A stretch of 64,000 nt of DNA from Parvibaculum sp049671045 (GTDB taxonomy: Bacteria; Pseudomonadota; Alphaproteobacteria; Parvibaculales; Parvibaculaceae), in assembly GCF_049671045.1 (NCBI RefSeq), contig NZ_JBATUH010000018.1, positions 62,001 through 126,000 on the forward strand. The letters are read 5' to 3'. This document shows positions 44,382-53,022 of this stretch, piece after piece; position 1 is the stretch's first letter; the number at the start of each line of letters is the position of its first letter. The notes beneath the pieces are model-generated. The model made no database searches, was not told the DNA's origin, and saw only the letters and a list, made by a program, of their open reading frames with translations. The translations under genes were made by a program, and so were the position numbers.

Positions 44382-45527
44382 TCAGATGCCGCCTTTCGGA
44401 CGGGCGGGTAACACGAATTCGGCAAGCCGGTTGCGCAGGTCCGGCACCTCGCGCCGCAACTCTTCGAAGGCGAAGCCGAGAGTGAAAAGGCTTCCCGCCG
44501 CCTGGGGTCCGAATTGCTCGAGCAGTCCCTCGCCGCGCAAACGCTGAAGCGCCGACGCGAAGTCGTCGAGCGCCGCGATCATCTCATCGGAGAATGGCGG
44601 CACTGTGCGCCCCTTGGCCGACGCGGCAAGCGCCACCAGTTCCGCATCGAGCGTCCGGCCGATGCGGGCGAGCGGCGCGCCGAGCCGTTCGAGCACGGGC
44701 GCGGGTAGAGGCGTGGCGCTGGCCCGGCCGACAAGAATGAAATCGTGTCTGAGGCGCCTGAGCGTGCGGAGCAAGGGATCGGGATCGTCCGATTCCGTCA
44801 GCAGCGCGGCTCGCTCGCGCTGCGCATCGTCGCCCGATGCCTCGGCGGCGGCGACCGCCGCGCGGATACGGTCGTTGACCGACTGAAGCCTCGCCCCCAT
44901 GGTCGAGGCGTCGCCCGCGCCGGTCAGGCTTTCCAGTTCGAGTTTCCAGACATCTCCCAGCAGCGCGATGAGGCGGCTCGCGTGCTCGGCAAGATCGGAA
45001 TGGGCCCGGGCGGGCAGCACGAGCAGCGCCACCGCCACGCTGATGACACCGCCGAGTATGATTTCCATCACGCGCTCGACCGCGAGCCAGAAGGCGGGCT
45101 CCTGGCCCGTGCGGCTCAGAATAACGATGATCGCCCTGACCGGCGCGACCTTGAACCTCGGATGGCTTGCGGCGAGAAATCCGAGCGGCCCGAGCACGCA
45201 TGCCAGCATGAGAGCTTCGGGAAGAAGGTCATGCGTCACCACAAGCGTCGCGAGGAAGCCCACCAGGGCGCCCGCTATCGTGCCGACAAGCCGGTCCGCC
45301 GCCGCCTTGAGCGAGCTTCCGACATTGTTCTGCATCACGATCACGGCCGAAAACAGGACCCAGTAGCCCTGCGGCAGCCCGAGCAGGCCCGCGATGAGAA
45401 ATGAGAGGAAGCCCGCCGTCATCATGCGGACCGCGAAACGCAACTGCGCCTGCCTGCCCGCCACCGACTGAAGGGCCGCGCCCCAGCGCAATGGGTTCCC
45501 GGGATTGCTCCGACCTGCGTGCCACAT
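44382..45527 (-). CDS. FUSC-family inner-membrane protein (aromatic acid exporter-like)
   Basis: This 381-residue protein has four to six membrane helices in the first 170 residues (MMTAGFLSFLIAGLLGLPQG, YWVLFSAVIVMQNNVGSS) and a cytoplasmic helical C-terminal half. The segment GYWVLFSAVIVMQNNVGSSLKAAADRLVGT is given here only by its start and end residues and matches the FUSC/YccS/AaeB type. Typical members are about 600-700 residues with two membrane halves; this one is a single-half version. It may export aromatic acids or similar compounds. GGAG six bases before ATG 45527 supports the start. Confidence 0.82.
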   Translation of the reverse strand: MWHAGRSNPGNPLRWGAALQSVAGRQAQLRFAVRMMTAGFLSFLIAGLLGLPQGYWVLFSAVIVMQNNVGSSLKAAADRLVGTIAGALVGFLATLVVTHDLLPEALMLACVLGPLGFLAASHPRFKVAPVRAIIVILSRTGQEPAFWLAVERVMEIILGGVISVAVALLVLPARAHSDLAEHASRLIALLGDVWKLELESLTGAGDASTMGARLQSVNDRIRAAVAAAEASGDDAQRERAALLTESDDPDPLLRTLRRLRHDFILVGRASATPLPAPVLERLGAPLARIGRTLDAELVALAASAKGRTVPPFSDEMIAALDDFASALQRLRGEGLLEQFGPQAAGSLFTLGFAFEELRREVPDLRNRLAEFVLPARPKGGI

Positions 45528-45678
45528 TCGCGCTCCGATCTACCGCCGGGATGAATATGGAAACGAGCGCCAGCGCGAGGCCGGGGGGCGCCGGCCCCGC
45601 ATCGCCCATCCTAGAGCGCGGGCCGCGCCCGGGTGAGCGGTTTTGGCGGCCGCCTCCCCGCCGGCCTTCCGCCGCAGC

Positions 45679-45948
45679 TCAGAGGATCGCCGACACGCTC
45701 GTCGTGCCGGAGGCCGAGGAAACGCTTGCTCGCAGCTTGCAGGGACCGAGCGCGAAACCGCCGACGCCCTTCTGCGCGAAGGTCACGGCGGGGCCGACGG
45801 CGAACCAGTTCGCGCCATCGGGGCTCGCCTCCAGCGTGACGGTCGCGCCGCCGAACGTGCCCCACGCCCAGAAGGTGCCAGTGCCGCCCGTCCATTCGAC
45901 CGGCGCCGAGGCGCCATTCGCCGTCGCGCCATTCAAGATCGTAGCCAT
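45679..45948 (-). CDS. Small phage-structural-like protein
   Basis: This 89-residue protein begins MATILNGATANGAS and has the pattern GGATVTLEASPDGANWFAVG, common in small beta-sandwich proteins of tailed phages. No other phage gene lies beside it. GAGGATGGAGAT lies before ATG 45948. It may be a prophage remnant or part of the same relic as the phage-like genes at 4.6-6.3 kb. Confidence 0.6.
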   Translation of the reverse strand: MATILNGATANGASAPVEWTGGTGTFWAWGTFGGATVTLEASPDGANWFAVGPAVTFAQKGVGGFALGPCKLRASVSSASGTTSVSAIL

Positions 45949-46038
45949 ATCTCCATCCTCGCATTGCGGCGCCATGGCGCCCGTTGATCCGGGGCCAGTC
46001 TGGCGCAGCATTGCGCGGCGGGGATAAATCGCGAGGCG

Positions 46039-46749
46039 CTATTCCGCCGCGCCGATCAGGAGGGCGATGGTGCCGACGCCTTCAATGGTCCCTTCGAGGC
46101 GGTCGCCGGGCCGGACCGGGCCGACACCTTCCGGCGTGCCGGTGAAAATCAGATCGCCGGGCATGAGGTGATAGAAGCGCGAAAGATGCGCGATCAATGC
46201 AGGCACCGGATGAACGAGGAAGCTCAGATCCGATGATTGCCGCACCTCGCCATTGACGGCGAGTTCGATCCTGCCCTTCGCGGGATGGCCGACCGAAGCG
46301 GCGGGTGCGATTTCGGAGAGGACGGCGGAATTCTCGAAATCCTTAGCGAGATCCCAGGGCCGCTGTCTCTCGCGAAGCGCCGATTGCAGATCGCGCCGCG
46401 TCATATCGAGCCCGCAGGCATAGCCGAAGACATGATCGAGCGCCGCTTCGGGCGCGATGCGGAAGCCTGGCTTTCCGATGGCGACGACAAGTTCCATCTC
46501 GTGATGGAAATTGTCCGTACCCGGCGGATATGGGATCGTCGCGCCGGACGCCACATAATCATGCGCCGACTTGTTGAAATAGAAAGGCGCCTCGCGGTCG
46601 GCGACATCGCCCATCTCGCGGGCATGAGCCTCGTAGTTCCGGCCGACGCAGAAGATGCGGCGCAGCGGAAACATCTCGGCCCGTCCCCGCACCGGCACGG
46701 CGACCGGCGGGGGCGGGCTGAAAACATATTCGGTCACTTTTATTGTCAC
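46039..46749 (-). CDS. Fumarylacetoacetate hydrolase-family protein
   Basis: This enzyme of about 236 residues has FCVGRNYEAHAREMG, the metal-binding Glu segment NFHHEMELVVAIGKPGF and the C-terminal IFTGTPEGVGPVRPGD typical of the FAH superfamily. Members hydrolyse or decarboxylate acylpyruvates and ring-cleavage products; the substrate here is unknown. GTG 46749 is preceded by GGAGG at nine bases, whereas ATG 46773 lacks a site, so GTG is preferred. It is probably monocistronic. Confidence 0.88.
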   Translation of the reverse strand: MTIKVTEYVFSPPPPVAVPVRGRAEMFPLRRIFCVGRNYEAHAREMGDVADREAPFYFNKSAHDYVASGATIPYPPGTDNFHHEMELVVAIGKPGFRIAPEAALDHVFGYACGLDMTRRDLQSALRERQRPWDLAKDFENSAVLSEIAPAASVGHPAKGRIELAVNGEVRQSSDLSFLVHPVPALIAHLSRFYHLMPGDLIFTGTPEGVGPVRPGDRLEGTIEGVGTIALLIGAAE

Positions 46750-46812
46750 TGGGGCTGCCTCCTCGCGATTCATGCCCCAATTTACGCCAGCTTCGGGCAG
46801 CGCGTGACCTCT

Positions 46813-47328
46813 TTAGTTGACCACCCTCCAGGCGCCGTCCTCGCCGAGGCAGGCCGTGCCATAGCCCTGCTGGAACCGGCCGCCGACATTGATCGTCGAC
46901 TGGTACTCGCGGCAATACTGGCCGGAGTCCGTCCGGTAGACGTCCGAAGCGGGATAGGCCTCGATCGGCGCCTGGCCGTAATAGGAAGCCGGCGGCGGCG
47001 CATAGACCGTGCTGGGCGGCGGCGTGTAATAGGAAGGCTGTGGCTGCGACATCAGAGCCGCGCCGAGAAGAAGGCCGACACCGGCCGCGACCGCAATGGC
47101 CGCGCCGTCGTCGCGATCGCGGTGCCGGTCGTAGCCGCCATGGCCGCGCCAGCCGCCGCGATCATAGCCGCGATCGTAGCCGCGTCCGCCATCCCATCCC
47201 CAGCCCTGGGGCCGGTGCCCGTGCCGGCCATCCGCCAGAGCGGGCGCCATCGGCAGCGCGGCCGAGGTGAGAGCGACGAGCGCAAGCACGGCCGCCTTCT
47301 TGCGAATGGTCTTCGGGGAATTCGTCAT
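46813..47328 (-). CDS. Secreted glycine/tyrosine-rich protein with 17-kDa-surface-antigen-like C-terminus
   Basis: This 171-residue protein has a signal peptide (1 to about 33, ending APALA), then a Gly/Arg/Asp/Tyr-rich low-complexity region with GYDRGYDRGG, a hydrophobic segment (AIAVAAGVGLLLGAALM, perhaps a glycine-zipper membrane helix), a Pro/Tyr-rich stretch, and a C-terminal QYCREYQSTINVGGRFQQGY with YGTACLGEDGAWRV. That last part resembles the end of 17-kDa surface antigens. It is likely in the envelope; its role is unknown. GGAGG lies six bases before ATG 47328. Confidence 0.75.
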   Translation of the reverse strand: MTNSPKTIRKKAAVLALVALTSAALPMAPALADGRHGHRPQGWGWDGGRGYDRGYDRGGWRGHGGYDRHRDRDDGAAIAVAAGVGLLLGAALMSQPQPSYYTPPPSTVYAPPPASYYGQAPIEAYPASDVYRTDSGQYCREYQSTINVGGRFQQGYGTACLGEDGAWRVVN

Positions 47329-47578
47329 GATCGCCTCCGTCGCGGGGCGGCAGGACGGCGAACCTTCGCCATCGCCACGCGCCTCATGTTGCGAGAGGGA
47401 TAGCAGGCCGCGCCTGAATGGCGGATGAACGGTGCGGGTCCGGGGAGCGTCCCGATGCCGCCCCGATTGCGCCCGCAAATGGCCCCAATTCATTCAGCGC
47501 CAGTTCAAGCGCGCATTGGCAATCTCGATCCCGTCGCGCATGCCGGGCCGTATCCGGCGCGCGGAAAGGAGAACGATC

Positions 47579-47743
47579 ATGCCGAGACTCGCCGACATTG
47601 CATTGATGCTTCTTGCCGTCATCGTGCTCATCGGCTGTCTTGTCGAGGAGCGCCAGCGGCGGAAGCTGCGGCTGCGCGAGCCCGCGATCGGACGGGCGCG
47701 CGCCCGGCTTCACGCCGAGGGAGATTTCTCCGCCGCCCGGTAA
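47579..47743 (+). CDS. Small single-pass membrane protein
   Basis: This 54-residue ORF begins MPRLADIALMLLAVIVLIGC, giving one membrane helix (about 6-22) followed by a strongly basic cytoplasmic-type tail. A near-perfect AAAGGAG lies before ATG 47579. The 3' end overlaps the convergent tetR gene by 34 bp. No family is recognised. The strong ribosome site and helix make it more than a chance frame. Confidence 0.5.
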   Translation: MPRLADIALMLLAVIVLIGCLVEERQRRKLRLREPAIGRARARLHAEGDFSAAR

Positions 47744-48378
47744 ACCTTCATGAAGCTCGCGATCACCCGCTCGACATGCTGGTCGATCCCGGCGCGTGTC
47801 AGGTTCAGCGGCAGGCCGCAGATCTGGCGCATCTGATAGTGATGGAAGAGCATGGCGAGCAAAGTCGCCGCGGCCTCGTCCGGATCGTCGATGCTGAGCA
47901 CCCCGGTCCAGAAATCCTTGCGCAGAAATCCCGCGATCATGCGCTGGGCGGCGGCGGGGCCCGCATTGTAGAAGTCGACGCCGATCTCGGGAAACTGCAC
48001 AGCCTCAGCCGCGATGAGGCGCATCAGCGAGCCGCCTTCCTCGGCGAAGGCTTCCTCGACGAAGCGCGTCGCGAAGGCGCGCAGCGTCTCCTCCGGTGGC
48101 AGGCCGGACGGAATTTCGCTTTCCAGAAACTCGAAGAACTCCGCGCATTCCTTCTCGATCATGGCGCGAAAGAGCCCAGCCTTGCCGCCGAAGAGTTCAT
48201 AAAGCGTCGCAAGAGAGCCGCCGGACACCTTGACGATATCGGTCAGGTTGGTCGCGCCGTAGCCCCTTTCGAGGAAGAGCGCATTGGCCGCTTCGAGAAT
48301 GGCGCGCTGCCTGACCTCGCGCCGGCTCGGCTTCTTCGGCCGCTCGGCTTTCTTCTCCGCGCCACTGACCATCATCAT
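47710..48378 (-). CDS. TetR-family repressor of the RND efflux operon
   Basis: This 222-residue regulator has an N-terminal helix-turn-helix (about 20-65: RQRAILEAANALFLERGYG and TNLTDIVKVSGGSLATLYEL) and an AcrR-like C-terminal ligand domain. Its ATG overlaps the outer-membrane gene stop as ATGA, so it is the last gene of the MFP-RND-OMF-TetR operon. Terminal placement suggests negative feedback. A perfect inverted repeat in the operon promoter (54292-54312) is the probable operator. The ligand is unknown. Confidence 0.9.
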   Translation of the reverse strand: MMMVSGAEKKAERPKKPSRREVRQRAILEAANALFLERGYGATNLTDIVKVSGGSLATLYELFGGKAGLFRAMIEKECAEFFEFLESEIPSGLPPEETLRAFATRFVEEAFAEEGGSLMRLIAAEAVQFPEIGVDFYNAGPAAAQRMIAGFLRKDFWTGVLSIDDPDEAAATLLAMLFHHYQMRQICGLPLNLTRAGIDQHVERVIASFMKVYRAAEKSPSA

Positions 48379-49817
48379 TCTCTTTCAGCCTCCATCCGGT
48401 CGAGGCCACCACCGAGAACCTTGTAGAGGGTGACGAGATTGTTCAGGCGTCCAAGCTCGATGCCGATGAGAGCCTGCTGCGCTCCGTACAGGGAGCGTTG
48501 CGCATCGAGCACATTGAGATAGCTGTCGATACCCTTGTCATAGCGAAGCTTCGCCAGCCTGTGGCTTTCATCCGCGGCGGCGACGAGCGCGGCCTGCGCC
48601 TTGGCCTGATCCTCGAATGTGCCGCGCCCGGCGAGCGCATCCGCGACCTCGCGGAAAGCGATCTGGATCGTCTTTTCATATTGGGCGACGCCAATATCCC
48701 TTTGCGCTTTCGCCGCATCGAGATTGGCCTGGTTCCGCCCCGCGTCGAAAATCGGCAGGCTGATCGCGGGCGAAAAGAGCCAGGCGCCCGTTCCCGCGGC
48801 GAAGAGATCGGAAAGCGCGTTGCTTGCCGTGCCGCCGTTCGCGGTCAGGGTGATGTTCGGAAAGAAGGCCGCGCGCGCGGCGCCGATATTCGCATTGGCC
48901 GCCTTCAGCCTGTGCTCCGCCTCGCGAATATCGGGCCTGCGTTGCAGGAGATCGGAGGGAAGGCCCGCCGGGAGATCAGCGACGAAACTTTCCACGCCCA
49001 CCATCGCACCATCCGGCAGGGCGGCATCGTCGAGCGGCGCGCCGACGAGAAGCGCGAGCGCGTTCCGGTCCTGAGCCACCTGCCGCAGATAGAGCGCGCG
49101 ATTGACGCGCGCCGTCTCGACCGAGGTTTGCGCCTGAGCTAGATCGAGCCTGGAGGCGACGCCTCTCTCATAGCTTCTGCCGATCAGCCGGAACGATTCT
49201 TCCTGCGTCGCCAGCGTTTCTTCCGTCAGCGCAAGAAGCTGCCGATCCGCCTGCAAGGTGAGCCACGCATTGGCGACCTCGGCGATGAGCGAAATCTCCA
49301 CGGCGTCGCGCGCCTCGGCGGTGGCGAAATACTCCTCCAGCGCCGTGTTCCGCAGGCTTCGCACGCGGCCGAAAAGATCGACCTCATAGGCCGCGATGCC
49401 GCCCTGCACTGCATATTGCGATGTCGTCATCGCCTGCCCCGTCGCCGAGAGCGAGGCGGGCGTGCGCGCCCGCGTGCCTGACGCATCGGCTGTGAGGTTC
49501 GGTACGAGGGCCGCGCGCTCGATGCGATATTGCGCCCTCGCCTGCTCGATGTTGAGTGCGGCAACGCGCAGGTCGCGATTGTTCCGAAGCGCCGTTTCGA
49601 TGACGCGCTGCAAGGGTTCGTAGCGGAAGAACTCGCGCCAGCCGAGATCGGCCATGAGCCGGCCATCCAGCTTTCGGGTCGCCGCCGCGCCATCATAAGC
49701 GGGTCCCGAAGGCCAGGCCGCCGGCACCGGCGCTTCCGGGCGCGCGTAATCGGGCTCGAGCGAGCATCCGGCGAGAAGGAGCGCGGAAGAAAGCGCGGGG
49801 ATCAGGATTTTTTTCAT
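48375..49817 (-). CDS. RND efflux outer-membrane factor, NodT/OprM-type lipoprotein
   Basis: This 480-residue TolC-type channel has a lipoprotein signal with lipobox LLLAGCS. Two outer-membrane efflux repeats are visible, with RYEPLQRVIETALRNNRDLR at the first and AQTSVETARVNRALY and ASNALSDLFAAGTGAWLFSP in the second half. It forms the trimeric outer-membrane duct for the RND pump. It follows the RND gene by 16 bp and overlaps tetR by 4 bp. AGGA lies before ATG 49817. Confidence 0.93.
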   Translation of the reverse strand: MKKILIPALSSALLLAGCSLEPDYARPEAPVPAAWPSGPAYDGAAATRKLDGRLMADLGWREFFRYEPLQRVIETALRNNRDLRVAALNIEQARAQYRIERAALVPNLTADASGTRARTPASLSATGQAMTTSQYAVQGGIAAYEVDLFGRVRSLRNTALEEYFATAEARDAVEISLIAEVANAWLTLQADRQLLALTEETLATQEESFRLIGRSYERGVASRLDLAQAQTSVETARVNRALYLRQVAQDRNALALLVGAPLDDAALPDGAMVGVESFVADLPAGLPSDLLQRRPDIREAEHRLKAANANIGAARAAFFPNITLTANGGTASNALSDLFAAGTGAWLFSPAISLPIFDAGRNQANLDAAKAQRDIGVAQYEKTIQIAFREVADALAGRGTFEDQAKAQAALVAAADESHRLAKLRYDKGIDSYLNVLDAQRSLYGAQQALIGIELGRLNNLVTLYKVLGGGLDRMEAERE

Positions 49818-49833
49818 CGCGTGCAATCCTCGC

Positions 49834-52800
49834 TCATCCAATATCCGCCTGCGGGGCCGCCGCGCCTGCGTTCTTCCGCCTGCGCTCGACGACGCGCTGC
49901 ACGGCGACGAAGAAGAGCGGGACGAAGAAGATGGCGAGAATCGTGGCGGAGATCATGCCGCCCATGACGCCCGTGCCGATGGCATTCTGGCTGCCGGAGC
50001 CTGCTCCCGTGCTCGTCGCCAGCGGCGAGACGCCGAGAATGAAGGCGAGCGACGTCATCAGGATCGGACGCAGGCGGAGCTTCGCCGCCGCCATCGTCGC
50101 CTCGACGAGGTCGGTTCCCTTCTCGTAGAGGCTCTTTGCGAATTCGACGATGAGGATCGCATTCTTCGAGGCAAGGCCGATGGTAGTGAGGAGGCCGACC
50201 TGGAAGTAGACGTCGTTCGAGAAACCGCGCAGCGTCGCCGCAAGGACAGCGCCGATGATGCCGAGCGGCACGACGAGAAGAACAGCAACGGGGATCGACC
50301 AGCTTTCATAAAGCGCCGCGAGACACAGGAACACGAAGAGGATCGACAGCGCATAGAGCGCGGGCGCCTGCTGGCCCGCGAGCCTCTCCTCATAGGACAG
50401 GCCCGTCCACTCGAAGCCGAAGCCTTCTGGCAGCTTCTCCGCGAGCCGCTCCATCGCGGCCATGGCCTCGCCCGAGCTTCTGCCGGGCGCGGCCGAACCC
50501 ATGATCTCCGCCGACGAGGCGCCGTTATAGCGTTCAAGGCGCGGCGAGCCGTAGGTCCATCGCGTCGTCGCGAAGGAGGAGAAGGGCACCATGTCTCCCG
50601 AAGCGTTTCTTACATACCATCGGCCGATGTCTTCGGGCAGCATGCGGAAGGGCGCATCCGCTTGCAGATAGACCTTCTTGACGCGCCCCTGCTCGATGAA
50701 GTCGTTCACATAGGCCGAGCCCCAGGCGGCGCCCAGCGTGGCGTTGATGTCGTTGAGCGAGAGGCCGAGAGCGGCCGCCTTCTCATGATCGACATCGATA
50801 CGGAATTGCTGCGTATCGTCGAGGCCGTTCGGACGCACCGCCATCAGCACCGGGTCTTGCGACGCCATGCCGAGAAGCTGGTTGCGAGCTTCCATGAGTT
50901 TTTCATGACCGAGCCCGGCACGATCTACGAGCTGGAAGTCGAAGCCGGACGCATTGCCGAGTTCGAGAATGGCCGGCGGCACGAAGGCGAAAGCCATCGC
51001 ATCGCGCAAGCCCCCGAAGACATGCATCGCACGCTCGGCAACCGCAAAGGCCGATTGGCTCGATGATTTGCGTTCCTCGAAAGGCCGCAGATTGATGAAG
51101 GCCATGCCCGCATTCTGCGCCTGACCAGCGAAGTTGAAGCCGACGACGGAGAACATCGCCTCGATGCTGTCCTTCTCCTCGACGAGGAAGTGATGCTCCA
51201 GCAGCTTCATGGTTTCGAGCGTGCGTTCCGCCGTCGCGCCGGGCGGCGTCGTGACCATCGCCATCATGAAGCCCTGATCCTCCTCCGGCAGGAACGAGGT
51301 CGGCAGGCGCATGAAAAGCACGCCGAGCACCAGAACGATGGCGCCATAGATGACCGCATAGCGCCCCATGCGGCCGAGGATGTTTCTCACCGCGCCTTCA
51401 TAACGCTTCGCGCCGCGATCGAAGGTTCGGTTGAACCAGCCGAAGAAGCCGCGCTTCGCCACGCCATGGTTCTTAACCGGCTTCAGGATGGTCGCGCAGA
51501 GCGCGGGCGTCAGCACCAGCGCGACGATGACCGAGAGCACCATGGCGGACACCATGGTCATCGAGAACTGGCGGTAGATCGCGCCGGTCGAGCCGGGGAA
51601 GAAGGCCATTGGAACGAGAACGGCGGAAAGAACGAGCGCGATGCCGATCAGCGCGCCCGTGATCTGGCCCATCGACTTGCGTGTGGCCTCTCTCGGCGGC
51701 AGGCCCTCCTCCGTCATGATGCGTTCGACGTTTTCCACCACGACGATCGCGTCATCGACGAGAAGGCCAATGGCGAGCACCATGCCGAACATGGTGAGCG
51801 TGTTGATGGAGAAGCCGAAGGCGGAGAGCAGGCCGAAAGTACCGAGCAGAACGACGGGAACGGCGATCGCGGGAATGAGCGTCGCGCGGATGTTCTGCAG
51901 GAAAAGGAACATGACGAGCACGACCAGCACCACCGCCTCGGCGAGCGTCTTGACGACTTCCTCGATCGAGAGGCGGACGAAGGGCGTCGTGTCATAGGGG
52001 AACCTCGCTTCGAGCCCCTTCGGGAAGAAGGGCGCGAGTTCCGCGACGCGCGCGCGCACCGCATCGGAGGTGGTGAGCGCGTTCGCGCCCGTGGCGAGCA
52101 TCACCGCAAAGCCTGCCGACGGCGTCGCGTTGAAGCGGCTGATGGAGCCGTAATTCTCCGAGCCGAGTTCGATGCGGGCGACATCCTTCAGCCGGACCTG
52201 CGACCCGTCCTTGTTGACGCGCAGCAGAATGTTGCCGAATTCCTCGGGCGTTTCGAGGCGCGTCTGCGCGATGATGGTGGCGTTGATCTGCTGTCCGGGC
52301 ACGGCAGGCAGAGCGCCGAGCTGGCCCGCCGAAATCTCCGCATTCTGCGCCTTGACGGCGGCGACGATATCGGTCGTCGTCAGCGCATAGCTCTTGAGCT
52401 TGTTGGGGTCGAGCCAGAGCCGCATCGCATGCTGGGGAGCGAAGAGCTGAAGCTCGCCCACGCCGTTCACGCGGCTGATCGGGTCGCGCAGGTTCGAGGC
52501 GACATAGTCCGCGATCTCGTCCTCGCTCATGCTGCCATCGGTCGAGATGAAGGCGACCACCATGACGAAGTTGCGCGCGGCCTTCGCCACCGTGACGCCC
52601 TGCTGCTGCACCTCGAGGGGAAGCAGCGGCAGTGCCGACTGCAACTTGTTCTGGACCTGCACCTGCGCGATATCGGGATCGGCGCCGGGGTCAAAGGTGA
52701 GCGTCACATTGACCATGCCCGACGACTGGCTCGTCGAGGAGATGTAACGCAGATGGTCGACGCCGTTCATCTTCTGCTCGATGACCTGCGTGACCGTATC

Positions 52801-52974
52801 TTCGAGCGTCTTTGCGGAGGCGCCCGGATAGACGGCGGTGATCGTGACCGAGGGCGGCGCGATCGATGGATATTGCTCGATCGGCAGGCGGAGGATCGAC
52901 AATGCGCCCGCGATCATGATCACGATGGCGATCACCCAGGCGAAGACGGGACGGTCGATGAAGAAATTGGCCAT
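49834..52974 (-). CDS. RND multidrug efflux pump, HAE-1 (AcrB/MexB-like)
   Basis: This 1046-residue inner-membrane transporter starts MANFFIDRPVFAWVIAIVIM. Twelve helices with two large periplasmic loops are implied by its length and pattern. TM4 carries the proton-relay Asp pair in GLLVDDAIVVVENVERIM, and the segment GFFGWFNRTFDRGAKRYEG lies in the central cytoplasmic loop. The last domain has TTIGLASKNAILIVEFAKSL. It exports hydrophobic toxins using proton motive force. It lies 48 bp after the adaptor gene. Confidence 0.96.
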   Translation of the reverse strand: MANFFIDRPVFAWVIAIVIMIAGALSILRLPIEQYPSIAPPSVTITAVYPGASAKTLEDTVTQVIEQKMNGVDHLRYISSTSQSSGMVNVTLTFDPGADPDIAQVQVQNKLQSALPLLPLEVQQQGVTVAKAARNFVMVVAFISTDGSMSEDEIADYVASNLRDPISRVNGVGELQLFAPQHAMRLWLDPNKLKSYALTTTDIVAAVKAQNAEISAGQLGALPAVPGQQINATIIAQTRLETPEEFGNILLRVNKDGSQVRLKDVARIELGSENYGSISRFNATPSAGFAVMLATGANALTTSDAVRARVAELAPFFPKGLEARFPYDTTPFVRLSIEEVVKTLAEAVVLVVLVMFLFLQNIRATLIPAIAVPVVLLGTFGLLSAFGFSINTLTMFGMVLAIGLLVDDAIVVVENVERIMTEEGLPPREATRKSMGQITGALIGIALVLSAVLVPMAFFPGSTGAIYRQFSMTMVSAMVLSVIVALVLTPALCATILKPVKNHGVAKRGFFGWFNRTFDRGAKRYEGAVRNILGRMGRYAVIYGAIVLVLGVLFMRLPTSFLPEEDQGFMMAMVTTPPGATAERTLETMKLLEHHFLVEEKDSIEAMFSVVGFNFAGQAQNAGMAFINLRPFEERKSSSQSAFAVAERAMHVFGGLRDAMAFAFVPPAILELGNASGFDFQLVDRAGLGHEKLMEARNQLLGMASQDPVLMAVRPNGLDDTQQFRIDVDHEKAAALGLSLNDINATLGAAWGSAYVNDFIEQGRVKKVYLQADAPFRMLPEDIGRWYVRNASGDMVPFSSFATTRWTYGSPRLERYNGASSAEIMGSAAPGRSSGEAMAAMERLAEKLPEGFGFEWTGLSYEERLAGQQAPALYALSILFVFLCLAALYESWSIPVAVLLVVPLGIIGAVLAATLRGFSNDVYFQVGLLTTIGLASKNAILIVEFAKSLYEKGTDLVEATMAAAKLRLRPILMTSLAFILGVSPLATSTGAGSGSQNAIGTGVMGGMISATILAIFFVPLFFVAVQRVVERRRKNAGAAAPQADIG

Positions 52975-53022
52975 GAGGAAATTGCGCCTTGCTCGGCCCC
53001 GGCATCGCCGGCGCCAGAATGA

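Noticed and set aside
51190..53022. 610-codon open frame antisense to the RND pump gene
   Set aside because: The plus-strand product is a low-complexity Arg/Asp/His-rich sequence with no ribosome site, while the opposite strand encodes a full AcrB-type pump.
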